64,000 nucleotides of DNA, taken from the NCBI GenBank assembly GCA_035534455.1, contig DATLRV010000049.1, positions 71,289 to 135,288 of the forward strand, written 5' to 3'. Below are positions 26,364 to 34,037 of this stretch, one piece after another; position 1 is the first letter of the stretch; every line of letters starts with the position of its first letter. The stretch is from JAJYVT01 sp035534455. GTDB taxonomy: Bacteria > Actinomycetota > Acidimicrobiia > Acidimicrobiales > RAAP-2. The notes beneath the pieces were generated by a model. That model searched no databases. It was not told the DNA's origin and was given only the letters and a program-made list of their open reading frames with translations. Both the position numbers and the translations under genes were made by a program.

Positions 26364-27188
26364 GTGGACGGGCTGCGTCAGCGCATCGAGGATCTCTGGG
26401 GTCGCGTCGGCGAGCTCTCTCCGGCGGACACCGAGGCCGCCGAGACCGTGGCCGAGGCCGTCGAGCTCCTCGACCGGGGGGTGGCGCGCGTCGCCGAGCC
26501 CGGCCCCGACGGGGACACGGTGGTCCACGAGTGGCTGAAGAAGGCCATCCTCCTCCTCTTCCGAGTCCGTGAGCTCGAGACCGTCGAGCTCGGGCCGTTC
26601 GAGTTCGTCGACAAGCTCCCCTTGAAGCGCGACTTCGCCGGCGCCCAGGTCCGGGTCGTCCCGGGGGCATCCGCACGGTGGGGGTCGTACCTGGCGCCGG
26701 GGGTCGTGCTGATGCCGTCCTACGTGAACATCGGTGCCCGGGTCGGCGAGCAGACGATGGTGGACACCTGGGCGACCGTCGGGTCGTGTGCGCAGATCGG
26801 TGCCCGGGTCCATCTCTCCGGGGGGGTGGGGATCGGCGGCGTCCTCGAGCCGCCCAACGCGACGCCCGTCGTCATCGAGGACACAGCGCTCGTCGGCAGC
26901 CGCTGCATGATCACGCAGGGCGCGCGGGTCGGCCGCGGGGCGGTGCTGGGGGAAGGCACCATCCTGAACCCCTCGATCCCGGTCTTCGACGCCGGGACGG
27001 GTGAGGAGCTCGGCAGGGGCGCGGTGCCGCCGTGGTCGGTGGCCGTCTCCGCAGCGCGACGCCGAGAGTTCCCCGGTGGCGAGTTCTTCCTCCCGTGCGT
27101 CCTCGTCATCAAGCGCCTCGAAGAAGGCGAGCGGCACGACAAGGCGGGCTTGAACGCGTTGCTCCGGGCTCACGGGGTCTCGATGTGA
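26364..27188 (+). CDS. dapD: 2,3,4,5-tetrahydropyridine-2,6-dicarboxylate N-succinyltransferase
   Basis: A 274-residue left-handed beta-helix acyltransferase that succinylates tetrahydrodipicolinate. The helical N-terminal domain contains LKKAILLLFRV. The hexapeptide-repeat region includes MPSYVNIGARVGEQTMVDTW, VGSCAQIGARVHLSGGVGIGG and IEDTALVGSRCMI, and a C-terminal flap follows. The length matches E. coli DapD and differs from the longer mycobacterial type, so this is the proteobacterial-style enzyme. The start is GTG 26364. The stop overlaps the dapE start. Confidence 0.95.
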   Translation: MDGLRQRIEDLWGRVGELSPADTEAAETVAEAVELLDRGVARVAEPGPDGDTVVHEWLKKAILLLFRVRELETVELGPFEFVDKLPLKRDFAGAQVRVVPGASARWGSYLAPGVVLMPSYVNIGARVGEQTMVDTWATVGSCAQIGARVHLSGGVGIGGVLEPPNATPVVIEDTALVGSRCMITQGARVGRGAVLGEGTILNPSIPVFDAGTGEELGRGAVPPWSVAVSAARRREFPGGEFFLPCVLVIKRLEEGERHDKAGLNALLRAHGVSM

Positions 27189-28273
27189 ACTCCCCGACGG
27201 TCGGGGACGATCTGGTGGCGTCGACCGCCGCGCTGATGTCGGTCCCGTCGGTGAGCCGCAACGAGTCGGCGCTCGCCGACCGCGTGGCACTGGAGCTCTC
27301 GCACCACCCGTGGCTCGAGGTCGACCGCGTCGGCGACAACGTGGTCGCGAGGACCGCCCTCGGCAGGGCCGAGCGGCTCCTCGTCGCGGGCCACCTCGAC
27401 ACCGTGCCGCCTGCGGGGAACGAGACGGCGCGTGTCGTAGACGGCGCGGTGTGGGGGGTGGGGGCGTGCGACATGAAGGGGGGTGTGGCGGTGATGCTCG
27501 ACCTCGCCGCCTCCTGTCGCGACCCCTCGGTCGACGTGACGTGGTGCTTTTATGCGCGCGAGGAGATCGCACGCGACGAGAACGGCCTCGTCGAGTTGTG
27601 GGACGCGCGGCCAGATCTGCTCGGAGCCGACGCTGCAGTGCTCTGCGAGCCCACCGACGCCCTGGTGGAGGCGGGGTGCCAGGGGAGCTTGCGCGTGGAG
27701 GTCCAGCTCGCCGGAGTCCGCGCCCATACCGCCCGTCCCTTCAAGGGCCGCAACGCCATCCACCGCCTCGCGCCGTTCCTCGAGCGGCTTGCGTCGTGGC
27801 GTGGCCGGACCGTCGACCTCGACGGGTGCGAGTACACCGAGCAGATGCAGGCGGTCCTCGTGTCGGGGGGCGTCGCCAGCAACGTCGTGCCCGACCGCGT
27901 GGTCCTCACGCTCAACCACCGTTTCGCTCCCGATCGGGACGCCGCGGCCGCGTACGCAGAGGTGCTTGACCTCGTCGACGGGCTCCTCGAGCCGGACGCC
28001 GGCGACCGGCTGGTCCAAGTCGACGCCGCCGACGGCGCGCCGCCTTCGCTCGACCGTCCGCTTCTCGCGTCCCTCGTCGAACGGAGCGGCGCCGCCCCTC
28101 GGGCGAAGGTCGGATGGACCGACGTCGCGACGATGTGGGCGCACGGCGTCCCCGCGGCCAACTTCGGGCCCGGTGACCCGCTGCTCGCGCATCATCCCGA
28201 CGAGCACGTGACGAAGGACTCGCTCGAGCGAGTGCGCGGCGTGCTCGTCGCGGTGCTCGCGGGGGACCGATGA
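27185..28273 (+). CDS. dapE: succinyl-diaminopimelate desuccinylase
   Basis: A 362-residue M20 zinc hydrolase that releases succinate and LL-DAP. The metal ligands lie in VAGHLDTVPP (His70, Asp72), GACDMKGGVAV (bridging Asp), AREEIARDENG (catalytic and ligand Glu), CEPTD and, near the C-terminus, LAHHPDEHV. The lid/dimerisation domain is in residues about 170-280. The GTG start overlaps the dapD stop by four bases. With dapA, B, C, D and F also in the window, the succinylase route to meso-DAP is nearly complete here. Confidence 0.94.
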   Translation: MNSPTVGDDLVASTAALMSVPSVSRNESALADRVALELSHHPWLEVDRVGDNVVARTALGRAERLLVAGHLDTVPPAGNETARVVDGAVWGVGACDMKGGVAVMLDLAASCRDPSVDVTWCFYAREEIARDENGLVELWDARPDLLGADAAVLCEPTDALVEAGCQGSLRVEVQLAGVRAHTARPFKGRNAIHRLAPFLERLASWRGRTVDLDGCEYTEQMQAVLVSGGVASNVVPDRVVLTLNHRFAPDRDAAAAYAEVLDLVDGLLEPDAGDRLVQVDAADGAPPSLDRPLLASLVERSGAAPRAKVGWTDVATMWAHGVPAANFGPGDPLLAHHPDEHVTKDSLERVRGVLVAVLAGDR

Positions 28274-28345
28274 GCGGCGCCGGCCCGTGGATCAGTGGGT
28301 CCGGTCCGGCGTTCCCGTCGAGGCGCGCCGCGACCTCGCTGAGAG

Positions 28346-28975
28346 TCAGAGCCGGCGCAGGACCGTGACGACCTTCCCGTAGATGGCGACGTCGTCGGCC
28401 GCGAGCTCCATCGGGGTGAGCGCGGGGTTCCGTGGCGTCAGCACGACCTTGGCGCCGCGCCGCGAGAAGACCTTCACGGTCGCCTCGTCACCGGGGATCC
28501 CTGCGACGACGGTGTCCCCGTTCTCGGCGTCGGGCTGCTGGCGGACCACGACGTAGTCGCCGTCGAAGATCCCTGCGTCGACCATCGAGTCGCCGCGGAC
28601 GCGCAACATGAACAGGGAGCCGGTGCCGGTGAAGTCCTGCGGGAGAGCGACGATCTCCTCGACGTTCTCCTGGGCGAGCACGCCGGTCCCGGCGGCGACC
28701 TCGCCGACGAGCGGCACGTGGCGCACCGGACCCGCGGCCATCGCCACCTGCGAGGTCGCCTCGTAGCGGACCTGGATCGCCCGGGGCTTGGTGGGATCCC
28801 TCTGCAGGTAGCCCTCCCGCTGGAGCACGGCGAGGTGGCTGTGGACGGTGGCCGACGACGTCAGGCCGACCGCCTCCCCGATCTCTCGTACCGACGGCGG
28901 GTAGCCCCGCTCGCGGAGGCAGTCGCCGATGTACTCGAGGATCTGCCGCCGCTTCCCGCTGAGCGCCTGCGCCAT
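28346..28975 (-). CDS. lexA: SOS repressor LexA
   Basis: A 209-residue transcriptional repressor with a self-cleaving S24 peptidase domain. The winged helix spans residues 1-70, with PPSVREIGEAVGL as helix-turn-helix and the recognition stretch SSATVHSHL. The cleavage site is Ala95-Gly96 in GEVAAGTGVLA. The catalytic Ser130 lies in RGDSM and the Lys168 in EATVKVF. The ATG at 28975 has GAGGGGG seven bases upstream. The promoter region shared with the divergent LysM gene contains four SOS-type boxes, so both genes are predicted to be LexA-controlled. Confidence 0.96.
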   Translation of the reverse strand: MAQALSGKRRQILEYIGDCLRERGYPPSVREIGEAVGLTSSATVHSHLAVLQREGYLQRDPTKPRAIQVRYEATSQVAMAAGPVRHVPLVGEVAAGTGVLAQENVEEIVALPQDFTGTGSLFMLRVRGDSMVDAGIFDGDYVVVRQQPDAENGDTVVAGIPGDEATVKVFSRRGAKVVLTPRNPALTPMELAADDVAIYGKVVTVLRRL

Positions 28976-29009
28976 GTCACAACCCCCTCGTAGGCTCGCC
29001 GTGTCAGGC

Positions 29010-29127
29010 GAACGTGTGTTTGTCCAGAGGTTAGCGAAGGTGGCGGCCCGGGGCAAACATCTGTTCGCCTGGAGTTGACAGCGAACAGGTGTTCGTGGTG
29101 GGATGGAGGAAGAGCGAACGGACGTTC
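29010..29127. promoter_or_regulatory. four LexA (SOS) boxes between lexA and the LysM gene
   Basis: GAAC-N4-GTTC is the Gram-positive LexA box. Exact copies are at 29083-29094 (GAACAGGTGTTC) and 29116-29127 (GAACGGACGTTC). One-mismatch copies are at 29010-29021 (GAACGTGTGTTT) and 29055-29066 (AAACATCTGTTC). The 29083 box sits just after a TTGACA (29075-29080) that could be the -35 of the LysM gene, so LexA would block it directly. Confidence 0.85.
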
Positions 29128-29152
29128 GCCACGGGAACAGGAGCGGGACGGA

Positions 29153-29692
29153 ATGGCGATCGCACCGTGGTGGGACACCGGCACCGGGACCGCCGACTTG
29201 TCGGAGGACCTGTTCGGCGCGTCGGGGCCGCGGCCCGGGCTGCAGCTCGTGCCCGACGCCGATGACGCCCAGGACACCGGCGGGCGGGACCGGGCCGGGG
29301 CGGGAAGCGTCCACCTCGCGTCCGCGTGCGGGCGCACCCTCGCACGCCAGGTCCGGCCGACCGAGGTGAGAACCGGCCTCGACGTGTCGCGGCGCCGGGC
29401 GCGTCGCGCGGCCGCCCAGCGGCGCCGCCGTGGGCTCCTGCTCGCGACCGCAGCGGCCGCGCTCGTTTGCGGGCTGGCCCTTCCCCTCAGCACCACCGCA
29501 GGCTCCAGCCCGACCCCCGGTGACCGCAACATGGTGGCCGGGACCGTCTACGTCGTCCGCCCCGGCGACACCCTGTGGTCGATCGCCCGGCACGTCGACG
29601 GCCGTGGCGACCCGAGGCAGCTGGCCCAGGCACTCGCCCGGCAGACGGGGTCGGCCGTGGTGGTGCCCGGTGAGCACCTCGTCATCCCATAG
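29153..29692 (+). CDS. LysM membrane protein, probable SOS-induced division inhibitor
   Basis: A 179-residue protein with an Asp/Gly-rich N-terminus, a basic RRRARRAAAQRRRRG stretch, one membrane segment (about residues 103-122) and a C-terminal LysM domain (about 140-179, VVRPGDTLWSIARHV). The layout and place, divergent from lexA and upstream of nrdR, match YneA of Bacillus, DivS of Corynebacterium and ChiZ (Rv2719c) of Mycobacterium, which delay division during the SOS response. That role is inferred from context. The ATG at 29153 has AGGAG nine bases upstream. Confidence 0.82.
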   Translation: MAIAPWWDTGTGTADLSEDLFGASGPRPGLQLVPDADDAQDTGGRDRAGAGSVHLASACGRTLARQVRPTEVRTGLDVSRRRARRAAAQRRRRGLLLATAAAALVCGLALPLSTTAGSSPTPGDRNMVAGTVYVVRPGDTLWSIARHVDGRGDPRQLAQALARQTGSAVVVPGEHLVIP

Positions 29693-29746
29693 ACCCCGTA
29701 GAGCGAGATGGCGATGCCCTCAGTGGGGGCGGCGACGCAGCGGCGG

Positions 29747-29752
29747 TAACGT
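29747..29752 (+). promoter_or_regulatory. putative -10 element of leaderless nrdR
   Basis: TAACGT ends 7 bases before the nrdR ATG, with no ribosome binding site in between. Confidence 0.45.
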
Positions 29753-29759
29753 CGCAGAG

Positions 29760-30230
29760 ATGCGGTGCCCGTGGTGTGGCGCAGACGACGACCGGGTCGT
29801 CGACTCGCGCGTCTCCGACGAGGGCGCGGCGATCCGGCGGCGGCGCGAGTGCCTCGGGTGCGCACGTCGGTTCACCACCTTCGAGCGTGTCGAGGAGCAA
29901 CCGTTGTGGGTGGTGAAGCGGTCCGGGCAGCGGGAGCCCTTCGACCGCACCAAATTGATCGCCGGCGTCCAGGCTGCCTGCAAGAACCGGCCCGTCACCG
30001 ACGACATGCTCCAGGGTCTCGCGAGCCGCGTCGAAGAGATGCTGCGGGGCGCCTCGCCCGAGCCGACCACCCAGGAGGTGGGGATGTCCGTCCTCGAGCA
30101 GCTCAAGGCGCTCGACGACGTCGCCTATCTCCGGTTCGCCAGCGTCTACAAGGGTTTCGAGGACGCAGGGGACTTCCAGCGGGAGGTCGGGCTGCTCATC
30201 AAGACGACCGAGCCCAAGCAGCGGGCCTGA
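29760..30230 (+). CDS. nrdR: transcriptional repressor NrdR
   Basis: A 156-residue zinc-ribbon/ATP-cone repressor of ribonucleotide reductase genes. MRCPWCG (Cys3, Cys6) and RRECLGCARRFTTFER supply the four zinc Cys. The ATP-cone has VVKRSGQREPFDRTKL and VAYLRFASVYKGFED. The length is typical (about 150). The ATG at 29760 follows a TANNNT box by seven bases. The order lexA - LysM protein - nrdR is conserved in actinobacteria. Confidence 0.96.
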   Translation: MRCPWCGADDDRVVDSRVSDEGAAIRRRRECLGCARRFTTFERVEEQPLWVVKRSGQREPFDRTKLIAGVQAACKNRPVTDDMLQGLASRVEEMLRGASPEPTTQEVGMSVLEQLKALDDVAYLRFASVYKGFEDAGDFQREVGLLIKTTEPKQRA

Positions 30231-30247
30231 CCGCCGGCGCTGACCTC

Positions 30248-30961
30248 GTGGCCGAGCTCGTCACCCGGGACCCGGACGTGGCTCTCGCGGTCTACGCACA
30301 TCCCGACGACGCCGACGTGGCCTGCGGCGGCACCCTTGCACGTTGGGCCGCCCACGGCTGCGCCGTCCATCTGGTCGTGTGCACCGATGGCGGGCGCGGC
30401 ACGGCCGACCCCGGCCTCCCGCCCGGCGAGCTCGCCCGCCAACGCCGCGGGGAGCTCGCCGCCGCCGCCGAGAAGACCGGGCTCGCCTCCCACCGGGTGC
30501 TCGGCGCTGCCGACGGGGAGCTCGCTTCCCGCCCCACATTCGTCGGGGAGCTCGTGGCGCTCGTCCGCTCGGTCCGTCCCGAGGTGGTGCTCGGGCACGA
30601 TCCCACGGCCGTCTTCTTCGGGCAGGACTACTTCAACCATCGCGACCACCGCGTCGCCGGGTGGGCGCTGCTCGACGCGCTGTCGCCGTCGGTTGCGTTG
30701 CCCCATTACTTCCCCGATGCGGGTCCGCCGCACCAGGTGTCGGTGGCCTACCTCTCGGGGACGCTCGAACCAGACGTCTGGGTGGACATCGGCGAGACGA
30801 TCGAGATCAAGGCGTCCGCCGTCGAGTGCCACCGGAGCCAGTTCGCCGGCGCGGAGCTTGGATGGGCGGCGGACGCGATCCGTCGGCGCGCCGAGGAGGA
30901 GGGCCGACGCGCGGGGGTGCTCCATGCGGAGGGCTTCCGGCGGCTCCGCCTCGGTGGCTGA
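30248..30961 (+). CDS. PIG-L family deacetylase
   Basis: A 237-residue LmbE/PIG-L zinc hydrolase. AHPDDADVACGGTLARWA carries the His-Pro-Asp-Asp metal motif near residue 17, and FNHRDHRVAGWALLDAL supplies the HxxH-type third ligand. Family members deacetylate N-acetylglucosaminyl compounds, including mycothiol intermediates; the exact substrate here is not predictable. The start is GTG 30248, 17 bases after nrdR. The stop lies inside the start of dinB, with an eight-base overlap. Confidence 0.85.
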   Translation: MAELVTRDPDVALAVYAHPDDADVACGGTLARWAAHGCAVHLVVCTDGGRGTADPGLPPGELARQRRGELAAAAEKTGLASHRVLGAADGELASRPTFVGELVALVRSVRPEVVLGHDPTAVFFGQDYFNHRDHRVAGWALLDALSPSVALPHYFPDAGPPHQVSVAYLSGTLEPDVWVDIGETIEIKASAVECHRSQFAGAELGWAADAIRRRAEEEGRRAGVLHAEGFRRLRLGG

Positions 30962-32348
30962 GCCGGGCGGCGCACGTCGGGGCGCCCGCGCCAACCGGTC
31001 CCCAGAAACTCCGGCCAGGCACGAAGCGAGCATCCTCCACGTCGACATGGACTCCTTCTTCGCCTCGGTCGAGGTGCTCGACGACCCGACGCTCGCCGGC
31101 AAGCCCGTCATCGTCGGGGGGAGCGGCGCCAGGGGCGTCGTCGCCTCGTGCACCTACGAAGCCCGCGCCTACGGCGTGCACTCGGCGATGCCCTCACTCC
31201 GCGCCCGCCAGCTCTGCCCGCACGCCGTGTTCGTCGACGGCCATTACAGACGGTACGCGGAGATGAGCGCGAGGCTGCGAGAGGTGCTGCTGTCGTTCAC
31301 CCCCCTCGTCGAGCCCATCGGACTCGACGAGGCGTTCCTCGACGTTCGCGGGACGCTGCACCTCTTCGGCACACCGTCGGCGATCGGCGCCGCGATCCGC
31401 GCACGCGTGCTGGAGAACCTCCACCTCGACTGCTCGGTCGGCGCCGGACGCTCGAAGATGATCGCCAAGCTCGCCTCGCGTGCCGCCAAGCCGCTTGCCG
31501 GACCCGACGGAACGCGCGCGGGAAAGGGCGTGGTCGTCATCGAGCCGGACGACGAGCTCACCTTCTTGCACCCCAAGGCGGTCGAGCAGCTCTGGGGGGT
31601 GGGGCCGGCCACGGCCAAGCGCCTCTCGGACCTCGGTGTCCGCACCGTCGGCGACCTCGCCGCGCTGCCCGAAGCGGTGCTCGTCCGCGCCCTCGGGCGG
31701 GCGCACGGCCGCCACCTCGCCGCACTCGCGCACGGCAAGGACCCCGAGCCCGTCGCGCCCGATCGCCCGGCCAAGTCCGTCGGGCACGAAGAGACCTTCC
31801 GGGAGGACATCGTCGACCGCTCGGTCCTCCAACGTCACGCGCTGCGCATGGCCGAGTCGGTGGCGGGGCACCTTCGCGGGAGCGGACAGGCAGGGCGCAC
31901 GGTCACGGTGAAGGTGAAGCTCGCCGACTTCTCGCTTGTCTCCCGGGCGCACACCATGACGGTCGGCCTCGACACGGGCTCGGCGATCGGCGCGATCGCG
32001 GCGGCGCTCCTCGACGCGGTGGAGCTCCCGATGGGCGCACGCCTGCTCGGCGTGAGCGTCTCGGGACTCCAGCCGGCGTCGGCGAGTCGACAACTCCGCT
32101 TCGAGCTCGACGACCCCTCGACCGGGACGCCGGCGGGGGGAGCGGCGGACGCGGCGCGTCGCCAGGAGCACTGGCGCGAGGTGTCCGCCGCGCTCGACGG
32201 CATCCGGCGCAGGTTCGGGACGACAGCGGTCGGCACGGCCGCCATGGTCGGCCCCGCCGGGATCGCCGTCCCCTCGCGGCGTGACGCACCGTGGGGCCCG
32301 AGCGAGGACGACGGGCCGCCGCGCGGCGAGCCGACCGCCCGGCGCTGA
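30954..32348 (+). CDS. dinB: DNA polymerase IV
   Basis: A Y-family translesion polymerase of about 464 residues. ILHVDMDSFFASVEVLDDP holds the first catalytic Asp, and the EPIGLDEAFLDV segment holds the Asp-Glu pair. The thumb HhH and little-finger domains follow, with DLGVRTVGDLAALP near residue 230. The C-terminal extension (after about 400) is Pro/Arg-rich and not conserved. No GAAC-N4-GTTC box was seen directly upstream. The start at GTG 30954 gives a 30-residue leader before the polymerase domain; no better start was found. Confidence 0.93.
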   Translation: MAEPGGARRGARANRSPETPARHEASILHVDMDSFFASVEVLDDPTLAGKPVIVGGSGARGVVASCTYEARAYGVHSAMPSLRARQLCPHAVFVDGHYRRYAEMSARLREVLLSFTPLVEPIGLDEAFLDVRGTLHLFGTPSAIGAAIRARVLENLHLDCSVGAGRSKMIAKLASRAAKPLAGPDGTRAGKGVVVIEPDDELTFLHPKAVEQLWGVGPATAKRLSDLGVRTVGDLAALPEAVLVRALGRAHGRHLAALAHGKDPEPVAPDRPAKSVGHEETFREDIVDRSVLQRHALRMAESVAGHLRGSGQAGRTVTVKVKLADFSLVSRAHTMTVGLDTGSAIGAIAAALLDAVELPMGARLLGVSVSGLQPASASRQLRFELDDPSTGTPAGGAADAARRQEHWREVSAALDGIRRRFGTTAVGTAAMVGPAGIAVPSRRDAPWGPSEDDGPPRGEPTARR

Positions 32349-32369
32349 ACACGGACCCCGTCGCGTCGG

Positions 32370-33551
32370 TCAGCCGGTCGTCCCGCCGGCCACGCCGTAC
32401 CAGCGCACCCACCGGCCGTGCGAGTGCATGTCCGCCAGGCGGTACGCGACGCGGCGGGCGCCGGGCTCGAGCTCGACGAGCACGAGCGCCGTGGCGCCGC
32501 GGACCTTCGTCCCGTCCCCGCCGGGGGAGGGGGGCACCGGGAGGGCGGGGACCTCGTAGGGGGCTTCGGCGAAGACCCACGACAACGGGCGCGTCGCGGC
32601 CAGCCGGGCGACGGCGTCGCACAGCGCGGCCTGCTCGTCGGGCGTGAAGTACGCCGCCACCCACGTGTGGAGCACACAGAGACGGGCGTCGGTGGGAAGC
32701 GTCGATGCGATTTCGTCGAGATCTTCGAGTGCGTCGCCATGCCGCACGAGGGGCGGCTCGTCGAGGGCGCGGGCCACCCCGATCGCCCGGCGCGCGACCT
32801 CGAAGCGGTCCAGGTGGTCCGGCCACTGGCAGGCGAGCAACCAGCGAACCTGGTCCTCGTCGCGGACGTCGACCGGCCGGCGGTCGAGGCCGACGCGTGC
32901 CGCCACGGCCGGGATGGCCGTCGGTATTGGGGCGCCGCGGACCTCGCAGCGCAGCACGACCGGACTGTCGCGGTCACCCGCCTCGCACCCGGCGTCGGCC
33001 GCCCCGAACCGCCGCGGCCCCTTCGTCGCGGGCGTGTAGGCGTAGGCGTAGCGATCGAAGACGAGGTTCAATCCGGCCGCGGCCCCGAGGTCCACGAGGG
33101 CGATCGGCCCGCCGGCACGGGCGGCGACGCAGGACAGGGCGGGGAGGATCGCCGTGCACCTGCCCACCTCGTTGGTCTGGGTGGCTCGCGTGGCGACGAG
33201 CTCGGCGATTGCCTCGCGGTCTCGCTCGCAGAAGGCGGCGAAGGACGGGAAGGGGTCCAGGTCGGGGCCGAGGGCGCGGGCGGGGTCCTCACCACGCCAC
33301 GCGAGCACGGTCGGATAGTGGGCAGCGAGCGGGTCGTCGTGGCCCGCGAGCAGGCGATCGTGGACCGCGGCGAGGAGGATGTTGGGGCGCCGCTGGTCCG
33401 GCGGCGCCTCGGCAACCAGGGAAAGCAACGACGGATCCGTCGCGATCCCCTCGCAGATGCGGGCATAGCGGACCGCGCCGTCGATGCGCACGCCGGCGGC
33501 GAACCTCCGGAACTGCTCGGCGAGGTTGTCGACGCCTGTGCCCTCTCGCAT
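32370..33551 (-). CDS. DUF2332 family protein
   Basis: A 393-residue protein of the DUF2332 family, which is widespread in actinobacteria and of unknown function. The segments LAEQFRRFAAGV, SLLSLVAEAPPDQRRPNILL, LVDLGAAAGLNLVFDRY and VLHTWVAAYFTPDEQAAL are typical. The Gly-rich LVDLGAAAGLNL resembles a SAM-binding loop, so a methyltransferase-like fold is possible. The start ATG at 33551 lies in a 23-bp tandem duplication that contains a second, out-of-frame ATG. It is convergent with dinB. Confidence 0.78.
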   Translation of the reverse strand: MREGTGVDNLAEQFRRFAAGVRIDGAVRYARICEGIATDPSLLSLVAEAPPDQRRPNILLAAVHDRLLAGHDDPLAAHYPTVLAWRGEDPARALGPDLDPFPSFAAFCERDREAIAELVATRATQTNEVGRCTAILPALSCVAARAGGPIALVDLGAAAGLNLVFDRYAYAYTPATKGPRRFGAADAGCEAGDRDSPVVLRCEVRGAPIPTAIPAVAARVGLDRRPVDVRDEDQVRWLLACQWPDHLDRFEVARRAIGVARALDEPPLVRHGDALEDLDEIASTLPTDARLCVLHTWVAAYFTPDEQAALCDAVARLAATRPLSWVFAEAPYEVPALPVPPSPGGDGTKVRGATALVLVELEPGARRVAYRLADMHSHGRWVRWYGVAGGTTG

Positions 33552-33583
33552 CAGAGGCCGGTGCCCTCTCGCATCAGCGGCCG
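33538..33583. repeat. 23-bp tandem duplication at the DUF2332 start
   Basis: Two adjacent 23-bp units (33538-33560 and 33561-33583) differ at one base. Each contains CAT, that is an ATG on the minus strand, but the 23-bp period puts the two in different frames. Confidence 0.7.
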
Positions 33584-33635
33584 GTGCACCGTCTTGCGCC
33601 CCGTCCCGCCGCCGGAACGCCCGCACGCCCTGCCG

Positions 33636-33680
33636 GCGACACCCCTGCCAGCGACACCCCTGGCGGCGACACCCCTGCCA
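33636..33680. repeat. three 15-bp tandem repeats upstream of DUF2332
   Basis: Units at 33636, 33651 and 33666 read GCGACACCCCTG followed by CCA, GCG and CCA. They lie in the non-coding stretch between divergent genes. No function is apparent. Confidence 0.65.
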
Positions 33681-33752
33681 CGCCGCCGGACCGTAGCATC
33701 GGGTCAACGCCGCGGCGCATGGCGCGCCGTGGCCGACGACGAGGAGGCGGCC

Positions 33753-33986
33753 ATGGCACGCGACGTGGAACGGGGGTCCAGACGAGACGTGACCCGGCGC
33801 AGGTCCGGTGGCCTTCGGCCCCTGCACACGCTGGCACTCGTCGCGGTCGGCGTCGTCGGCGTGCTCGTCGCCTTCTGGGCGTTGAGCTTCATCGCAGGCG
33901 TGGTCTGGGGGCTCGTGAAGGTCGTCGTGATCGTCGCGGTGCTCGGGGGTCTCGCCTGGCTGCTCCTCGGTCGCCGTCGCCGCTGA
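33753..33986 (+). CDS. small membrane protein
   Basis: A 77-residue protein with a basic N-terminus, two closely spaced hydrophobic segments (about residues 26-48 and 50-72) and an RRRR C-terminus. It matches no family I recognise. The ATG at 33753 has GAGGAGG at 33741-33747, a strong ribosome binding site, which supports the gene being real. It stands alone between the divergent DUF2332 gene and the convergent transporter gene. Confidence 0.65.
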   Translation: MARDVERGSRRDVTRRRSGGLRPLHTLALVAVGVVGVLVAFWALSFIAGVVWGLVKVVVIVAVLGGLAWLLLGRRRR

Positions 33987-34037
33987 CGCGGCGAGAGGAG
34001 CATCTCGCGCGCCGCGACGCGTCCCGTGTAGCGCAGC

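Noticed and set aside
30954..31050. SOS box upstream of dinB
   Set aside because: No GAAC-N4-GTTC or one-mismatch version was found in the bases before dinB.
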